From: Rhipidocladum racemiflorum
Taxonomy: Eukaryota > Streptophyta > Magnoliopsida > Poales > Poaceae
Assembly (NCBI GenBank): GCA_036346355.1
Contig: JAYEVF010000049.1
Location: 1 to 64,000 of the forward strand
Reading direction: 5' to 3'
DNA length: 64,000 nt
The position numbers and the translations under genes were made by a program. This document shows positions 32,595-44,400 of this stretch, piece by piece (position 1 is the stretch's first letter; every line of letters starts with the position of its first letter). The notes under the pieces are model-generated. The model searched no databases and was not told the origin of the DNA. It saw only the letters and a list, made by a program, of their open reading frames with translations.

Positions 32595-34904
32595 TGTCGG
32601 ACCCCGGAATAACACCTCCGAAATCCTCTGTGTATCCTGTACTAGTCCAGGAAATGCTAGTACACACAGTAGAAATGAAACCATAGCATATCCAGCGTTC
32701 TTTATTAATAATAATAAATATTCAAGGTTACAAAGGGAATGGCGCGCAGGCCAACAAATAAATAAACGAATAAATAAAGCAGCGGAAATGAAGAAATAAA
32801 TAGTAGAGCCCAATTAATTTGCCACAGGCAATCGACTGGGGACGCGGCCTAGTCCAACTGTTCCTCACCATCGTGGTACTCCTCCTCTGAAGGGGTAAAT
32901 TAAGCAAGGGTGAGTACAAACGTACTCAGCAAACCACACCGGAAATGCAATATAAATGTACGGGTAATCAAAGGATGGCAGTATGGTTTATTTAAGCATA
33001 AAGCAACAGTTTAATAACATTTTCAATAATTTTAAAAGGCATACTTTTAATTCTAAAATCAAATCTATACATTTTAACTCAGGAATCTCTCCTGGAAATG
33101 GCTAAGTTAAACCCATGATGGACTCCCTCCATCCAACATCATTTCTGAAAACCAAATTTTAATTTACCAAAGTCTAATCTGAAAATGGCTTGCTCAGCAT
33201 GCCCGTAACCGCGGGCGCGGCTAATCGATTAGTTTGACACTCTGCAGAGGTTGTACAACTTTACCCACAAGACATAATACTTCCCCTTTATGTCAGCACA
33301 CTTCCTTTGGTGAGTGACAGAGAAGATTATGACAAGGCCCCATTAATAAATCATACATGTAGTCATGCCCGCTAAGGTTTCACCGCTGAAAGACTCCCTC
33401 TAATCAGAAGCCCCCTCTTGCGCCAGAGTGGCAGCATCTCGCTTTCACCACACCACTACCACCATATGGCATGACTGTCCATGAAATAATTTAATAAGGA
33501 TAGCCAGGTCTGTCCCATTCCAGACTTGTGGTAGTACGGTTAGGCTTTACATTCAGCGAAACTCAGACCGGTCCTTAATTGACTAGGCGAGACTTTCCAC
33601 AAACCCAGAACCATGACCTCACCACTTTCCAACCAATTCTCGCCCGGTCTAAGTCATTTTCATTTTAACCATACTAATCTCCACATTAATACTAACATTG
33701 ATCACTATAAGTTTCCAATTGTACATTATATCATTTTGGCATAAAGTTCCCCAAAATTTCCTAAGTTCAGTTCTATGCATGGCTAAGCAATGTCTAACTA
33801 ATACCATAGTCATTACTCATATTTTTACTAAGGTTACAAGGGTATCGGAATTCAAATGTCAAAGGTCGCATATTAAAATTGGATTTAACTATCAATTAAA
33901 ACTCGGTCGGAAATTAATGTTTATAATAAATAAGCATGCAATAATTGTAAATACAACATACAAGTTTATAAAACTGGGAGCAATATGGTCAAGGGAGTGT
34001 GACTTGCCTGGTTCGATGAGTTCTTTGCTCAATCGCCGTTAAGAACTCCTCGGACTCTCCGTAATCTACGCGTGAAAAACAACCAAATTCAAATAAAGTC
34101 CAAACGAATTCAAATAAACACAAATTGAATTTCAAACTAGCCCTAAACTAAAGTTTGGGATTTCTAATGAATTTAGGAAGAAGAATGGAGCCAATCGGAG
34201 TTCGAACGGGCGAAAACGGGCTCCCGAAAGTTTAAAAACAAATAAAACGGGCTTTTTCTGGATTTTTCGGAATTTTTAAATCATTTTTGAAAAGGAAAAT
34301 CGGAATTTCTGCGTCATGCTGACGTCAGCAGCCAATTCCAATTTTCAGATTTTATTTTTAAAACGAAAATCACTTTATGACGTCAGCATGACGTCATAAA
34401 GGTTTTTGAAAAACTTTTTTTCTTTTCCTTTTCCTTCGACTGACAGTGGGCCGGCCCACTCGGTGCCGTGCGCATGCACACGCCCGTGCGCACGCACGCG
34501 AGGGCGCGACGGGGAACCACGGCCGGCGCGGCGCCGGAGCGGAGGAGGAGGGCGGCGCGCACGGGCGGCGGCGGAGCCGAGGACTCGGCGGCGCGGGGCG
34601 GGCGGCGGAGTCGGAGGAGGGCGGCGACGGGGCGGCGCGGCTCGAGCGGCTTCGCCGGAGCGGAGGACGAGGGCGGCGGCGGCGCTCGGAAGGGGGAGGA
34701 AGCGGGGAGGAAGAGGGAGAGAGCACGGGGAGAGGAGGGGGTCCCGTGGGGGCTCTTTATAGGGGAGGAGGCGGCGTGGTGCCGGTGCAACGGCCCGCGC
34801 AACTCGCGCGGCTGGCCGTGAAAAGCGGAGCGGCAGGTGCGGGCGGAGCCGGGCGGCCGTTGCGCAGGCGCGGACGCGGGAGAGCAAGGGAGCCGGGCGT
34901 CACA
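32595..34904 (-). mobile_element. Solo gypsy LTR inside LAZ1-like exon 2 (2310 bp)
   Basis: Minus-oriented LTR beginning (in + coordinates) tgtcggacccc and ending gcgtcaca, with target duplication TACAG at 32590-32594 and 34905-34909. No internal element sequence remains, so it is the product of recombination between two LTRs. Its minus-strand 5' third (34440-34890) is very GC-rich and holds a TATA box (ctttata in + orientation, 34755-34761). Long open frames there are composition artefacts. Same family as, or a sister of, the LTR at 875-5830. Confidence 0.93.
34755..34761 (-). promoter_or_regulatory. TATA box of the solo LTR, facing the remaining LAZ1-like exons
   Basis: On the minus strand it reads TATAAAG, downstream of a GC-rich block. 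Transcription from it would run through the LTR into the end of exon 2 and then exon 3. Whether it is active is unknown. Confidence 0.5.
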
Positions 34905-34946
34905 TACAGGCACCATGAACAGGACGGCAATGATCCACTTCTGTTC
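34905..34946 (-). pseudogene. LAZ1-like exon 2, first 42 bp (before the LTR insertion)
   Basis: Acceptor atttctgcag, then EQKWIIAVLFMVPV. The segment stops at the target duplication TACAG (34905-34909). The exon resumes at 32589. Confidence 0.9.
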
Positions 34947-35087
34947 CTGCAGAAATTTCAGCAGGGTAAGTTTGTTCGACCCGAATAATGGCAAGCTGTA
35001 AACATTGACTACATAGGATACATTTCATCTAATAACAGAGATAAGAGGGGATCGCAATGTTCTTTAATGTAAACCCGCTGCACTTAC

Positions 35088-35237
35088 GGCGGGATTGCTG
35101 TATGATCTGAGGTGCTGCAGTATGAGCCAGAGCGACGCCAGGAGAGCAACAAGCACAAACGCAGCTCCGATGAGCATTGCCGGGGTGGGGAGGTTCCTAT
35201 ATAACCCCTGGAAGCTAGAGGATTCATCAGATGCCAT
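35088..35237 (-). pseudogene. LAZ1-like exon 1 coding part (50 codons)
   Basis: ATG at 35237 follows a good acceptor (tcttgcag, exon edge at 35262) and opens MASDESSSFQ, then a hydrophobic helix (MLIGAAFVLVALLASLWLI) and QHLRSYSNPA. The donor is GCC|gtaagtg at 35087. The 25 bases 35238-35262 are 5' UTR, implying a further upstream non-coding exon; a donor-like gacag|gttagt on the minus strand near 35632 is a candidate. Confidence 0.85.
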
Positions 35238-35262
35238 CAATTCTTTCCACACGCACTGATCT

Positions 35263-36329
35263 CTGCAAGAACATTAGACTTAATTAGAAACTCTTTTCTC
35301 TGATGCAGAATTAGTTATGCATAGTGCATGCCCACACTGAAACAAACTGAAACTTATTTCCCACTGTTGTTTTCGCTTCTGTGTCCGTTTTAACTGATGC
35401 CATTCTCTGAAATCTGATTTGCTGAAAGAATAGCTAGATGACGCGAACTAGCATCTTTCAAGGTAAGGTGCATGGAAACGGGAATTTATGGAGGAGGAGA
35501 ACGGAATACCGAGAAGTGAAATTATTGGAAAGTACGGAAGCGAAATATACTCATTGGCAAATGCATCAAAACGAGCAAACAGAAAGGAGTGTAAAAGAAT
35601 GTATTGTCGCATACGATGACACTACTAACCTGTCACTTTTTGACGGAAAATTTTTAACTGCTTGATGGAATGAAATATCGGAAAGGATCAGGAGAGCAGA
35701 AACCCAATCCCGTTGAGCCGTAACCGAGGAAGGGTGGGTTCGGAAGGGAAGCGATGGCATCCTGGCATGGGGCGGTGGACACGTGTACAAACTGTTAGTT
35801 TACGTGGCAAACAGTCCGGTCCTCTCGAGCGAAGTGCTTGGCTACCAGAGACGTGCAGCGCTAGGATTTCTACGACCACTGAATGCATGGACTCACTAAA
35901 TGGGTGGATACCGTTGTTGATCGGGATTTCGAGTCCTTTGCTCTGACCAGCCAGAACTGTAACATCTATTGTAAATGGATGTTGTTCCTTCTCGATCAAC
36001 CATAACATAAAAATAGAATAGTAAAAATAAACAGTGAGCGCATATAAAGTAGGTTGCAAATTATTCTTTTTCTATTTTTCTGGAGTTCGTAAGGATAAAA
36101 AAGTTTTGGTTAATCATACGTCTCAGCTAAACATTCTCACGTGAGACTTTATATAAAGCTGTAATCTCTAAGTAGTTGGTAGAAATAGCTACTAATATCT
36201 GCTTAAATGATTGCCAAGAAATGGCTGAACCACCGTAGAGAAACACAAAACCAGTTTGAGATTTGGCACTGTGGAATCAGACAGATAGCTAGTATCTATA
36301 TATTCCACCATGCTTAAGTATTGGTCATT
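35263..36329 (-). promoter_or_regulatory. Upstream region of the LAZ1-like gene (5' UTR intron and promoter, inferred)
   Basis: No coding frame of note. A G-box core (cacgtg, 35780-35785) lies about 540 bases upstream of the ATG. Minus-strand sequence between 35640 and 35760 looks like pyrimidine-rich 5' UTR. The boundaries are guesses; the left edge of the copia remnant at 36330 limits the region. Confidence 0.4.
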
Positions 36330-38980
36330 CATACAAAATAATGCAAGATCTTGAGTACCCTAGAGGTATCTGAGTAAAGTCTTGACACCAGTTAATGTCT
36401 TCTGGCTGGAGCTGCACTGTGTCTTGCTAGCAAATTTACTGCGAATGCAATATGAGGCCTTGCGCAATTCGCAAGATATATAAGTGCTCCAATGTCGCTT
36501 AAGTATGAGATTTTAGGTCCTAAGACTTTCTCATTTTTCATTCTTAGTCCGAAAAGATCTTTATCCAAGGGATCTTACTATCATAGGGGTTTTTCAGAAG
36601 ATGATATTTATCCATTTAAATCTTACGAATACCTTCTTGGTGTAGGTGGACTAGTGTACAAAAATTTCTTCTGAGAAATGCTCTAGCTACAAGCCTAAGC
36701 AATATTTGGTTTTACCCAAATATTTCGTCTCAAACTCCATCGTAAGGTAAGAACTTGCTTTCTTTATCTCTTCTGTGGTTCCAATGATATTCAAATCATC
36801 AACATAAACAGAGATGATACAGAATTCATTTTGGGATTACTTTACAAACACACAGGGACAATCATCATTATTAGAGTATTCCTTCTACAGGAGGAACTCA
36901 CTAAGTCGGTTGTATCACATTCTCCCCGATTGTTTTAATCTATATAGCGATCTCTGCAGTTTGATGCTATACATGTTGCTATTATTAGGATCTGAAATTT
37001 TGACTCCTTCAGGGATTCTCATATAAATATCCGTATCCAGTGACCCATATAAATATGCGGTTACTACATCCGTCAACTGCATTGATAAGTTTAAGCTAGC
37101 TGCCATTGATTTTAAATATCAGCACGTTATTCCACTCATTATAGGAGAATAAGTTTTATCGTAATTGATGCTGAGTCTCTGCGTAAACCCTTGTGCTACA
37201 AGTCTCGCTTTATATCTCACCACCTGGTTATTTTCATTTCTCTTCCGGATGAAAACCCATTATGATCCTACAGAGAACACTTTAGGAGGTTTTCGGTCAA
37301 CAGGACCTAAACTTTTCTCTTATTAAGCGACCCCAATTTTGCCTCAATTGCTTCTTTTCATTTGACCCTATCTGAGCGCTTCTAGTACTCTATCATTGAC
37401 TTTGGTTTTGGATCCAGCTCAAGAGTTCTAGCAATTTTAGAGGTGAAATATATGTCAAAAATTGTAGTATTTCTTTTATACAATTCTCCTGCATCACTTC
37501 AGGGATATGTCTTTATTAATTTCTTCCAACTCCTCGTGATTTCTCACAACGATGGAGTCTGGGTGTTACAACTTCCCAACGTTTGATTGTGCACACAAAT
37601 ATACGTTGTGGTTACCATCTTTAGAATGGATCACTTCAGGTATGTTACCATCTCCAAGATGGCTCATTTCAGATATTTCCTCATTACCAGGTTGAGCTTC
37701 TTCCATTGTCACAGGTAGTATTCTCATTTGTTCGGTTCTTTACTTCATGGACGTCTTTGCGGAATTAAGTTACGTGCCACGAGAGTCTCCCTCTCTTTTT
37801 ATCATGAGGAACAAGAGTGGGTTCAATATCCTTCTAGGGTATATTCACCCTTTTAGGTGCATTTATTGCAGGTATATGAGATATTTTCACTCCCTTATGA
37901 TCAATGAAGGCATCTGACAGGTTATTAGCTATTTGTTGTAGATTATTATCCTCTGAACTTTAAGTTCGGTTTCTTTAGTGTGTAGTTCTAAGGACTAAAT
38001 GCCAGTAACATTCCAATCTGTTTTGTGGCATTCTATAATGTGGTACTTATCTCACCCTAATACCAAAAAATGGTTCTCAATACAATCAGCGTACCTAGCC
38101 GTGCATAAATCTCTTGTCATAGGCTCTAGGTTTTTAATAATTGATGGAGATTCATAACCTATGTATATCCTCAACTTCCAGTGATGTCCCATGGTGGTAC
38201 GCTGTGGTGGAGAGATTGGCACATATAGAGCATTGCCAAATTTTTGCAAATGAGAAATACTTGCTTCTTTCGCACGCATTATTTGCAATATGGAAATTTC
38301 ATGATATGTAATTGGTTTGAGTTGAATTAATATCGCAATGTGCAGCACTCATTAGCTCCTAACAACCGGTAGGTAACCTACTATTTTGCAAGGGTTGCCG
38401 AGAAATAAATTTTATTCTTTTTAATTAATGACTGTATAAGACCATTTTTAAGTGTGGACACGAGGTACAAAATGCTCTACATTTATTCCTAGTGCCATAC
38501 AATAATCATTAAATGCCTTTGAGGTAAACTCGCTAGCATTGTCCATTTGAATAGACTTGATTGTTTCTTCTGGAAAGGAGGCTCTTAATTTAATAATTTG
38601 GACAATTAATTTGCCAAAAGTATGGTTCGTAGTAGATAAGAAAAATACACAGGACCATCTAGTAGAAGCATCTATTAGTACCATAAGGTATCAGAAAGGG
38701 CCCGACAGGGGCTGGATAGGTCTATAGATATCACTTTGGATTCTCTCTAGGAAATTCAGTGATTCTTCCCTAACTTTTGGATAAGAAGGTCTAACTATGA
38801 GCTTTCCTTTAGCACAAGCAGAGCATAAGAAATTTTCAGGTCTAGGAAAGTATGTAGTCTTTATGCTATGGCCAACAGAATTATTAATTATTCTTCTCAT
38901 CATATTCAACTCAGGATGACCCAGTCGATCATGCCATATCTTAAATATTTATGAGTTTTAAGTATAGTTTTATCGCAACA
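36330..38980 (-). pseudogene. Ty1/copia pol remnant (integrase then RT), decayed
   Basis: Minus-strand fragments run in copia order. A pre-integrase zinc region lies at 38909-38691 (FLCSACAKGK). The integrase core is at 38684-38448 (VLIDASTRWS, IQMDNASEFTSKAF). The integrase C-terminal part is at 38348-38052 (ISPPQRTTMGHHW). RT is at 37106-36915 (VTAYLYGSLDTDIYMRIPEG, SLYRLKQSGRM) and the RT/RNase H end near 36480-36340 (FAVNLLARHS). Integrase before RT separates it from the gypsy elements. Stops and shifts are frequent and no LTR could be assigned. Confidence 0.82.
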
Positions 38981-39189
38981 TAAACTTTAGGTTTTATATA
39001 TGTATAATATAATCTGGAGAATACTGAATTATGGCTCAACATTGTTTCTCTAGGTCTTATCGACTTTTCCAATGGATTGCATGTAAAGGTCTATCACATG
39101 CTTCAGGATGCGATAGTTGTGCGACCAATGGCCGATACATTCATACCTAAATTAGGGTTATGCTGGGTTTGTAGCCTTGTTAGTTGGGC
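38981..39189. other. Unassigned spacer between copia remnant and LTR fragment
   Basis: AT-rich with no recognised gene. It may be the gag/protease side of the decayed copia element, but no motif supports this. Confidence 0.35.
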
Positions 39190-40396
39190 CATACTTGTTG
39201 GAAGCATGCTGTCCCATTGGGCAGATTCTCTGTTTTTTGGGTTTTAAAAGTGGGTTGCGAAGTCGATGTAGTCGATAGCTCTTATGTTGTTTTGTGGGCA
39301 TGTTTTTGAGTGTTTAATACCTATGTGCAGGTGGTGTGACCCCGGGAGTGCCGGCAACATCTTGCCACTCCGTCTCACGTGGTTGAAGGCAAGTGTATTG
39401 TAGTGGTTGTGATGATTCACAATGAAATAGTTTAACCATGTGTTTTGATAAGATGCCATGAATGATTCTTGCTTGTGACATGATGAGTACAATTTGTTAA
39501 ATGGCTTTGCAATTGTTAAATCGAGTTTATATGCAAGTTATTCATGTTTATGGCATATGTGCATGCATAAAGGAAGAGGCGACCCATTCTGATGCGGGCC
39601 TTTGTGTTCACACGTAGTGAACACGAAAGTCCTACCTCGTAGTCCCATACACGCGGTTGTACGGGAGCGAGTCAGTAAGAGTAGGCACCCTCCACGGGAT
39701 GGAAGGGGATGAGGGTGCACACCGACGGGTGTGCACTCGGCAATACCGGTATGTGCTAAGCAAAGAGGCATGATGCATTGCATTGCATAAATGAGAATGT
39801 GAATAAGGAAGTATGTGAGAATGTGAATGAGAAAGTCTTCATGGATTGTTTCCATGGTTGGTGATCGGTATGACGTATGTATGTGAATTGTTTTTGTTTT
39901 GTTCTATTGCAATACACTTTGCTGAGTGTTGAACTCACGCTTGTTGGTTAATGTTTTTTTAGGTACCTTGAATCTGGCTTGGGGAAAGGGAGCTAGTCTC
40001 ACGTCATCACTTAGCATCACACATTTAAACAATGACATGCTCCCTCCATACTTGTGATGGTTGTCTTATCCAGTTAGACCTTGGAATAATTACATCGTTG
40101 GTTGTTGTGAATAATCGTTTACTACTTAATGGTTTAGGTGACGATTAAATCTATGTGTTGAGCTTGAATTGATGTTGGAACCATGGATTGTCATGTTATT
40201 GTTGTCTCCCATTATGCTATCTTGTTATGCTATTATTGTTGATGTTTAAAACCATGGAAAAACAGAGAATATGCTGCCAAAATTTTGTTAAAGTTAGTAG
40301 TGTAGTTGCTGTAATTTTTCCTTAATGTATGATATTTGGTTGTTGTTTTATCTTTTGTGGTGACATTCGGGGCATACTAGGTGCCAGGGTGTTACA
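39190..40396 (+). repeat. 5'-truncated gypsy LTR (same family as 41932-44137)
   Basis: Shares blocks with the solo LTR at 41932: gctgtccc...cagattctctg, 'tgtgaccccgggagtgcc', 'ggcaagtgtattgtagtggttg', 'tgtgcactcggcaataccggt' and the end ...gtgttaca. The first 950 bases or so of the LTR are missing. Confidence 0.78.
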
Positions 40397-40799
40397 CAGG
40401 CACACCACAATCTGTTCCAACATCTGAATTGATTGTGATGTGCATGTATCATCACAATCGGTTCTAACCTCGGGAACCAATTGTGATGTCCATGTGCACA
40501 TCACAATCGGTTCGTCATATCACAACCGGTTCTTGCATAAGAATTGATCGTTATGTGCCTCGCTAGGTTTTATATACACTTGGGCTGAACTCTCCTCTCG
40601 TTGTTGTTGTAGAGGCAAAATAATCGCCGCCACTGCAAAAAACACAACATATTCTGGTTGAAACTAAGACTTGGATGAGAAAATATGAAATCCTTGAGGA
40701 TGGGTGTTAAGAGGGTAAGTTGAAGCCCTATCTTGAGGAGATTTCCCCTCTATTTGCCTTCATTTGTAGGTTTCTTCAAAATGTGAGCATTACAGCACA
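40397..40799. repeat. Spacer with clustered direct and inverted 15-bp repeats
   Basis: catcacaatcggttc occurs at 40450-40464 and 40499-40513. A close variant lies at 40519-40532 (atcacaaccggttc), and an inverted partner gaaccaattgtgatg at 40474-40488. Such mixed repeats resemble subterminal regions of CACTA transposons, but no CACTA terminus is adjacent. The rest (40560-40799) shows nothing. Confidence 0.5.
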
Positions 40800-41013
40800 C
40801 AACCATTTGCCACTTGCCTCAATCTAAATTATTTATCACCCTAGTTGATTATCGTCCAACACATGCCATCAACAACATCAACATAATTGTGTGACAACAC
40901 ATGACACACCCTTTTCATAAATATGTTCCATAAACCATTAGTCAAGTTTTAATTTAGAATTTCAAATGATACTAATTATTTGTGGCATGGCTAAGCAAAC
41001 AAGTTCACAATCT
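40800..41013 (-). repeat. Old gypsy LTR, left fragment (minus orientation)
   Basis: A diverged match to the 54590-54800 part of the 44401 element's LTR (gattatcgtccaac...catgccatcaac). Interrupted at 41014 by a copia LTR and resumed at 57246. Confidence 0.6.
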
Positions 41014-41931
41014 TGTTGGTGATATGTCCTTGAGGCAATCATAGGGATGATTGTATCACATCTTATGTTTATGGAATAGTATAATTGTTTGTCCTTTGAA
41101 TAAATATCAATTGGATTAATCAACAAGTGACTTGTTCATGCAACTTTTTTATATATCGATATTATTCAATTTATCACTGATTTGTTATCATAATATAGAA
41201 CGATTATGTTTCATAGATTAGCACATGGATTGATTGATTGATTGCCATGTTTCATGGGTCATAGATATATTGAGATATCTAATCAATAATGTGGACGCAT
41301 GTTAGAGAACATGTGTTGGATAAACCCATATGAGACACTGCGAGAATTGTTATATATTCTTACGTGCCATCAGTTGGTCTCATGCATAGTGTATGTATGA
41401 TCCTTAGACCTAAGATCATCATTGGTTTTCTAGATGTGTAATGGTTTACTTTGGGGCTTTCAAACACTACTGATGCATAGTGTATGTATGATCCTTAGAC
41501 CAGGTAGTTATAAAGGAAGTTTTCGGGTTTACTACGAAACATGATGTGGTACATGAATGATTAAGATGGAATTTGCACCTCCTATATAACAGAGAGACAT
41601 CTATGGGCCCGTTGAGGTAGATGGATTAAGGAAGTGCATGGACATGTCGAATGTGATTGAGAGTCAATCCATATACATTAATCCACTATGGTATGATTGA
41701 AGGGATCGAGCTGTCATAGGATGATACGACTCTTGCCTTGAGTTCGATCTGATATCGTGAGGCAAAAGGGAACATGGCATTATCACACTATAGTAGGTTC
41801 ATCCGATGCTTTATGTATATTTGGGAATCGATATGTACTGCTAGGGACCACTATCGATTATTGAATGAAAAGTGTTTCCAAGTCATGTCCAAATATGCAC
41901 GAGTCTACAGGTCACACACTTAAGTGGTTGG
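41014..41931 (+). repeat. Copia LTR (Angela/RIRE1-like), segment 1
   Basis: Begins tgttggtgatatgtccttgaggcaat, close to the conserved start of Angela-type copia LTRs. It continues at 44138-44400 and 57076-57245 after two nested insertions and ends gttgtaaca at 57245. The three segments sum to about 1.35 kb. Flanks AATCT and AATCC nearly match as a target duplication. No internal copia sequence is attached, so it is probably a solo LTR. Confidence 0.68.
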
Positions 41932-44137
41932 TGTGACACTACGGAATGACGGTATGAGACTTTTTCGGTGTCGTATTAAGGTATGACTTTGGTACCATGT
42001 TTTTGGGCCTTTTCCGTGAGTTTGGGCCTTTCCGGGGGAGAATTTGGGTCTTCCGGGGGAGTTTGGGCCTTGGGGGACCTAACTTGAACCTTGGGGGACC
42101 CTTGTGGGCCGAGGGTGGGAGAGAACGAGCCCATGTGGAGGTGTTTTTGGGCAGCAAAGCTGCTTCCCTGCCTCCCCATGCGCCACCCCCACCTCCCACA
42201 AACCCTAGCCGCCACTCCCTCTCCCCTATGCGCCTCCCCTTGACTCCCCTAGCCACCACCTTCCTCCCCACCACCTCTAGCCGTCCCTAGGTGAGCTCCA
42301 CCCCCACCCCTTGCTGCCACGCTCTTCCACGCTGTTGCCCTCGCCATTGGAGAGCTCCACGACAAGGGGATCCGGCGGAATTGGCGCGTGGAGGAAGATC
42401 GAGGCGTCGGGAGGAGTTTTTGTCGGTTAAATCGTTAGTCGGGTTAAGGTATGGTGATGGGAAACCTTTGGGGTGGATTAGGTGCTGTGTAAATAGATGT
42501 TTTCATGCTTTTAGTTCAAAAGGTTGTGCTTCCATTGGTTAGAATTGATGAGAACTAGAGTTGTCTTTGTGTTCATTTGAGTGCAGATTGGACGTCTGAC
42601 CTAGGGTTTGGAGTTTCGCAATTTTAGAGTCGGAATTTGGTCGTCCGCTTTGTTGAAAGTTATAGGTAATTTCAATACCTTTCGGTGGACACTAAGAACA
42701 CGAAATTCGATCGACCATTTGAAAGTTATGGCTGTTTTACCTAACATGTTCAAAACTGTGATGTGAATGGGACAGATCGTGTTGATCTATAGATTAATCA
42801 ATTTTAGAGGCCGAATCAGTTTTTCCCAATACTTCGAAAAAGCTAGGAAATTTCCTAAGTTACGAGAAAATGTACTCATTTACTTAATTTGGAGTCTTAG
42901 AACTCAAGTTATGCTAGTTGGAAGCCCGCTGTCCTGTCGGGACAGATTCTCTGTTTCGGGTTTTAGGGGTAGTTTGCGGAGTCGGGTTAGGCGATCGTTC
43001 TTTTACTGTTTTGTGGGCACGTTTTGAGTGTGTGGTACCTATGTGCAGGTAGTGTGACCCCGGGAGTGCCCTCAACCTCTCGCCAATCCGTCGCCCGCGG
43101 TTGAAGGCAAGTGTATTGTAGTGGTTGCGGCTTAGGGAGCCGTAATGTTTGATAGTGAGATGGCTTACACATGTTTTATGATATGATGCCATGATTGACT
43201 CTTGCTTGCGACATGATGAAAATGGTTTATTATGAGGCTATGCAATGATTAGTTGAGTTTATGTGCAAGTTGTTTATGTTTATGACATATTTGCATACAT
43301 GGCATGAGAACTGGCCAGGTCGGTGAGAAAGTCATAACTAGTCCGATAAAGTCGGTGAGAAAGTTATGACTAATCCGGAGCACCATTGAATAAAACCTAC
43401 CTCGTGATTTCATCCACAGTTGTGAATGGAAGCGAGGAGTAGGCACCCTCCATCTACGGGATGGAAGGGGAAAGAGGGTGCACGCTGACGGGTGTGCACT
43501 CGGCAATACCGGTATGTGCTTCGAGGAGACATGTGCATTGCATTGCATACATAATGATGATAATGAGATGTGTACAATGAGTGTTGAACATGGTTATGAT
43601 GTTAAGCATGATATATAGAGATATTAGCATTGAACTGTTCGTTTTGTTCCAATGCAATATACTTGCTGAGTGATGAACTCATGTTTGTGTCTTATGTTCT
43701 TTTTAGGTACCATGAAACCGGCATGCGGGAAAGGGGTTTAGCTACACTTCTAGACGTAGCTCCTCACATATAGACAGTTTTTATCATTTGGAGACATAAG
43801 GATATGATTAGTGCCATGAAACTTGGAGTATGGCTTGATTATGTGCTTAAGTTCATCTTTTGCTTCGTTATAATTTTGGAGTGGTTGGATTCATTATTTT
43901 ATACGTAAGATGTTGCCATATCAATTGTTATTGCTGTTTTAGATGTCTCATATTATGCTATACATTGCCATATTATTGCTGTTGCTTCAAATCATGGAAA
44001 AACAAAGGAGATGCTGCCGAAATTTTCGGTTTTAGCATTTGCACCTTTGCTGTAATTTACCTTAATTTGTGCCATTTAGATATTGTGTCTATCATGTTTG
44101 GTGACATCCAGGGCATACTTGATGCCGGGGTGTTACA
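41932..44137 (+). mobile_element. Solo gypsy LTR nested in the copia LTR (2206 bp)
   Basis: Starts tgtgacacta and ends ggggtgttaca. The flanks gttgg and cttgg agree at four of five positions, consistent with an aged target duplication. A GC-rich CpG segment lies at 42100-42420. The same family gives the truncated copy at 39190 and the reverse-oriented LTR at 59311. No gag/pol is present. Confidence 0.82.
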
Positions 44138-44400
44138 CTTGGAATATAGTGGTTTCGATTGGATCCGTCACTAATGGGCCAAGTGGGCTTTGCACCATGG
44201 TTGGACCCTAATGTAGGGTTCCACCATAAGGGGGGACAACTATTTAAAGGGGTTCACGGTCGTAATTGAGAGAGGGAATAGCCATTGAAACTCTAACCGT
44301 CACGACTTGAGCCTTCCCATGCATGCTAGTGTTGGCACACCGACCTACGGCATTCTTTTCTCCAAACATGTGGACTTTAGTTGAGGTGTTGCTGCTACTG
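44138..44400 (+). repeat. Copia LTR segment 2
   Basis: Contains a TATA-like ctatttaaagg (44240) in the expected mid-LTR position. Ends with TACTG, the target site of the element at 44401. Confidence 0.62.

Larger units (their letters stand above)
16828..35262 (-). pseudogene. LAZ1-like (DUF300 / organic solute transporter alpha-like) gene, split by two LTR insertions
   Basis: Eight coding exons on the minus strand total 1260 bp (420 codons including stop), the usual size of plant LAZ1 homologues. This family is a multi-pass membrane protein related to animal TMEM184/OST-alpha. Visible blocks in order: an N-terminal membrane helix ending LILQHLRSY, EQKWIIAVLFMVPVY, ACDILRNCYEAFALYAFGR, CLGGERQVF, IIKFGLVQY, MILKTLCAFLAFILELFG, ATWWQGVGIAI, QNAIQDFLICIE, AHAFVFNVEP and the tail SQAIEPVGKG. 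Intron phases agree throughout. Lesions: a solo LTR in exon 2, a 12.76-kb gypsy element in intron 3, a lost GT donor after exon 4 and a compensating frameshift pair in exon 6. Probably a pseudogene; sequence errors could explain only the small indels. Confidence 0.9.

Noticed and set aside
34375..34994. Long Arg/Pro-rich open frames on both strands
   Set aside because: They lie in the GC-rich part of a solo LTR, overlap in five frames and have low-complexity composition; no protein family is recognisable.
42000..42540. Open frames in the GC-rich segment (for example 41997-42290 and 42291-42542)
   Set aside because: Inside the solo LTR at 41932-44137, with a related GC-rich stretch near 61000-61280 in the sister LTR; no family match.
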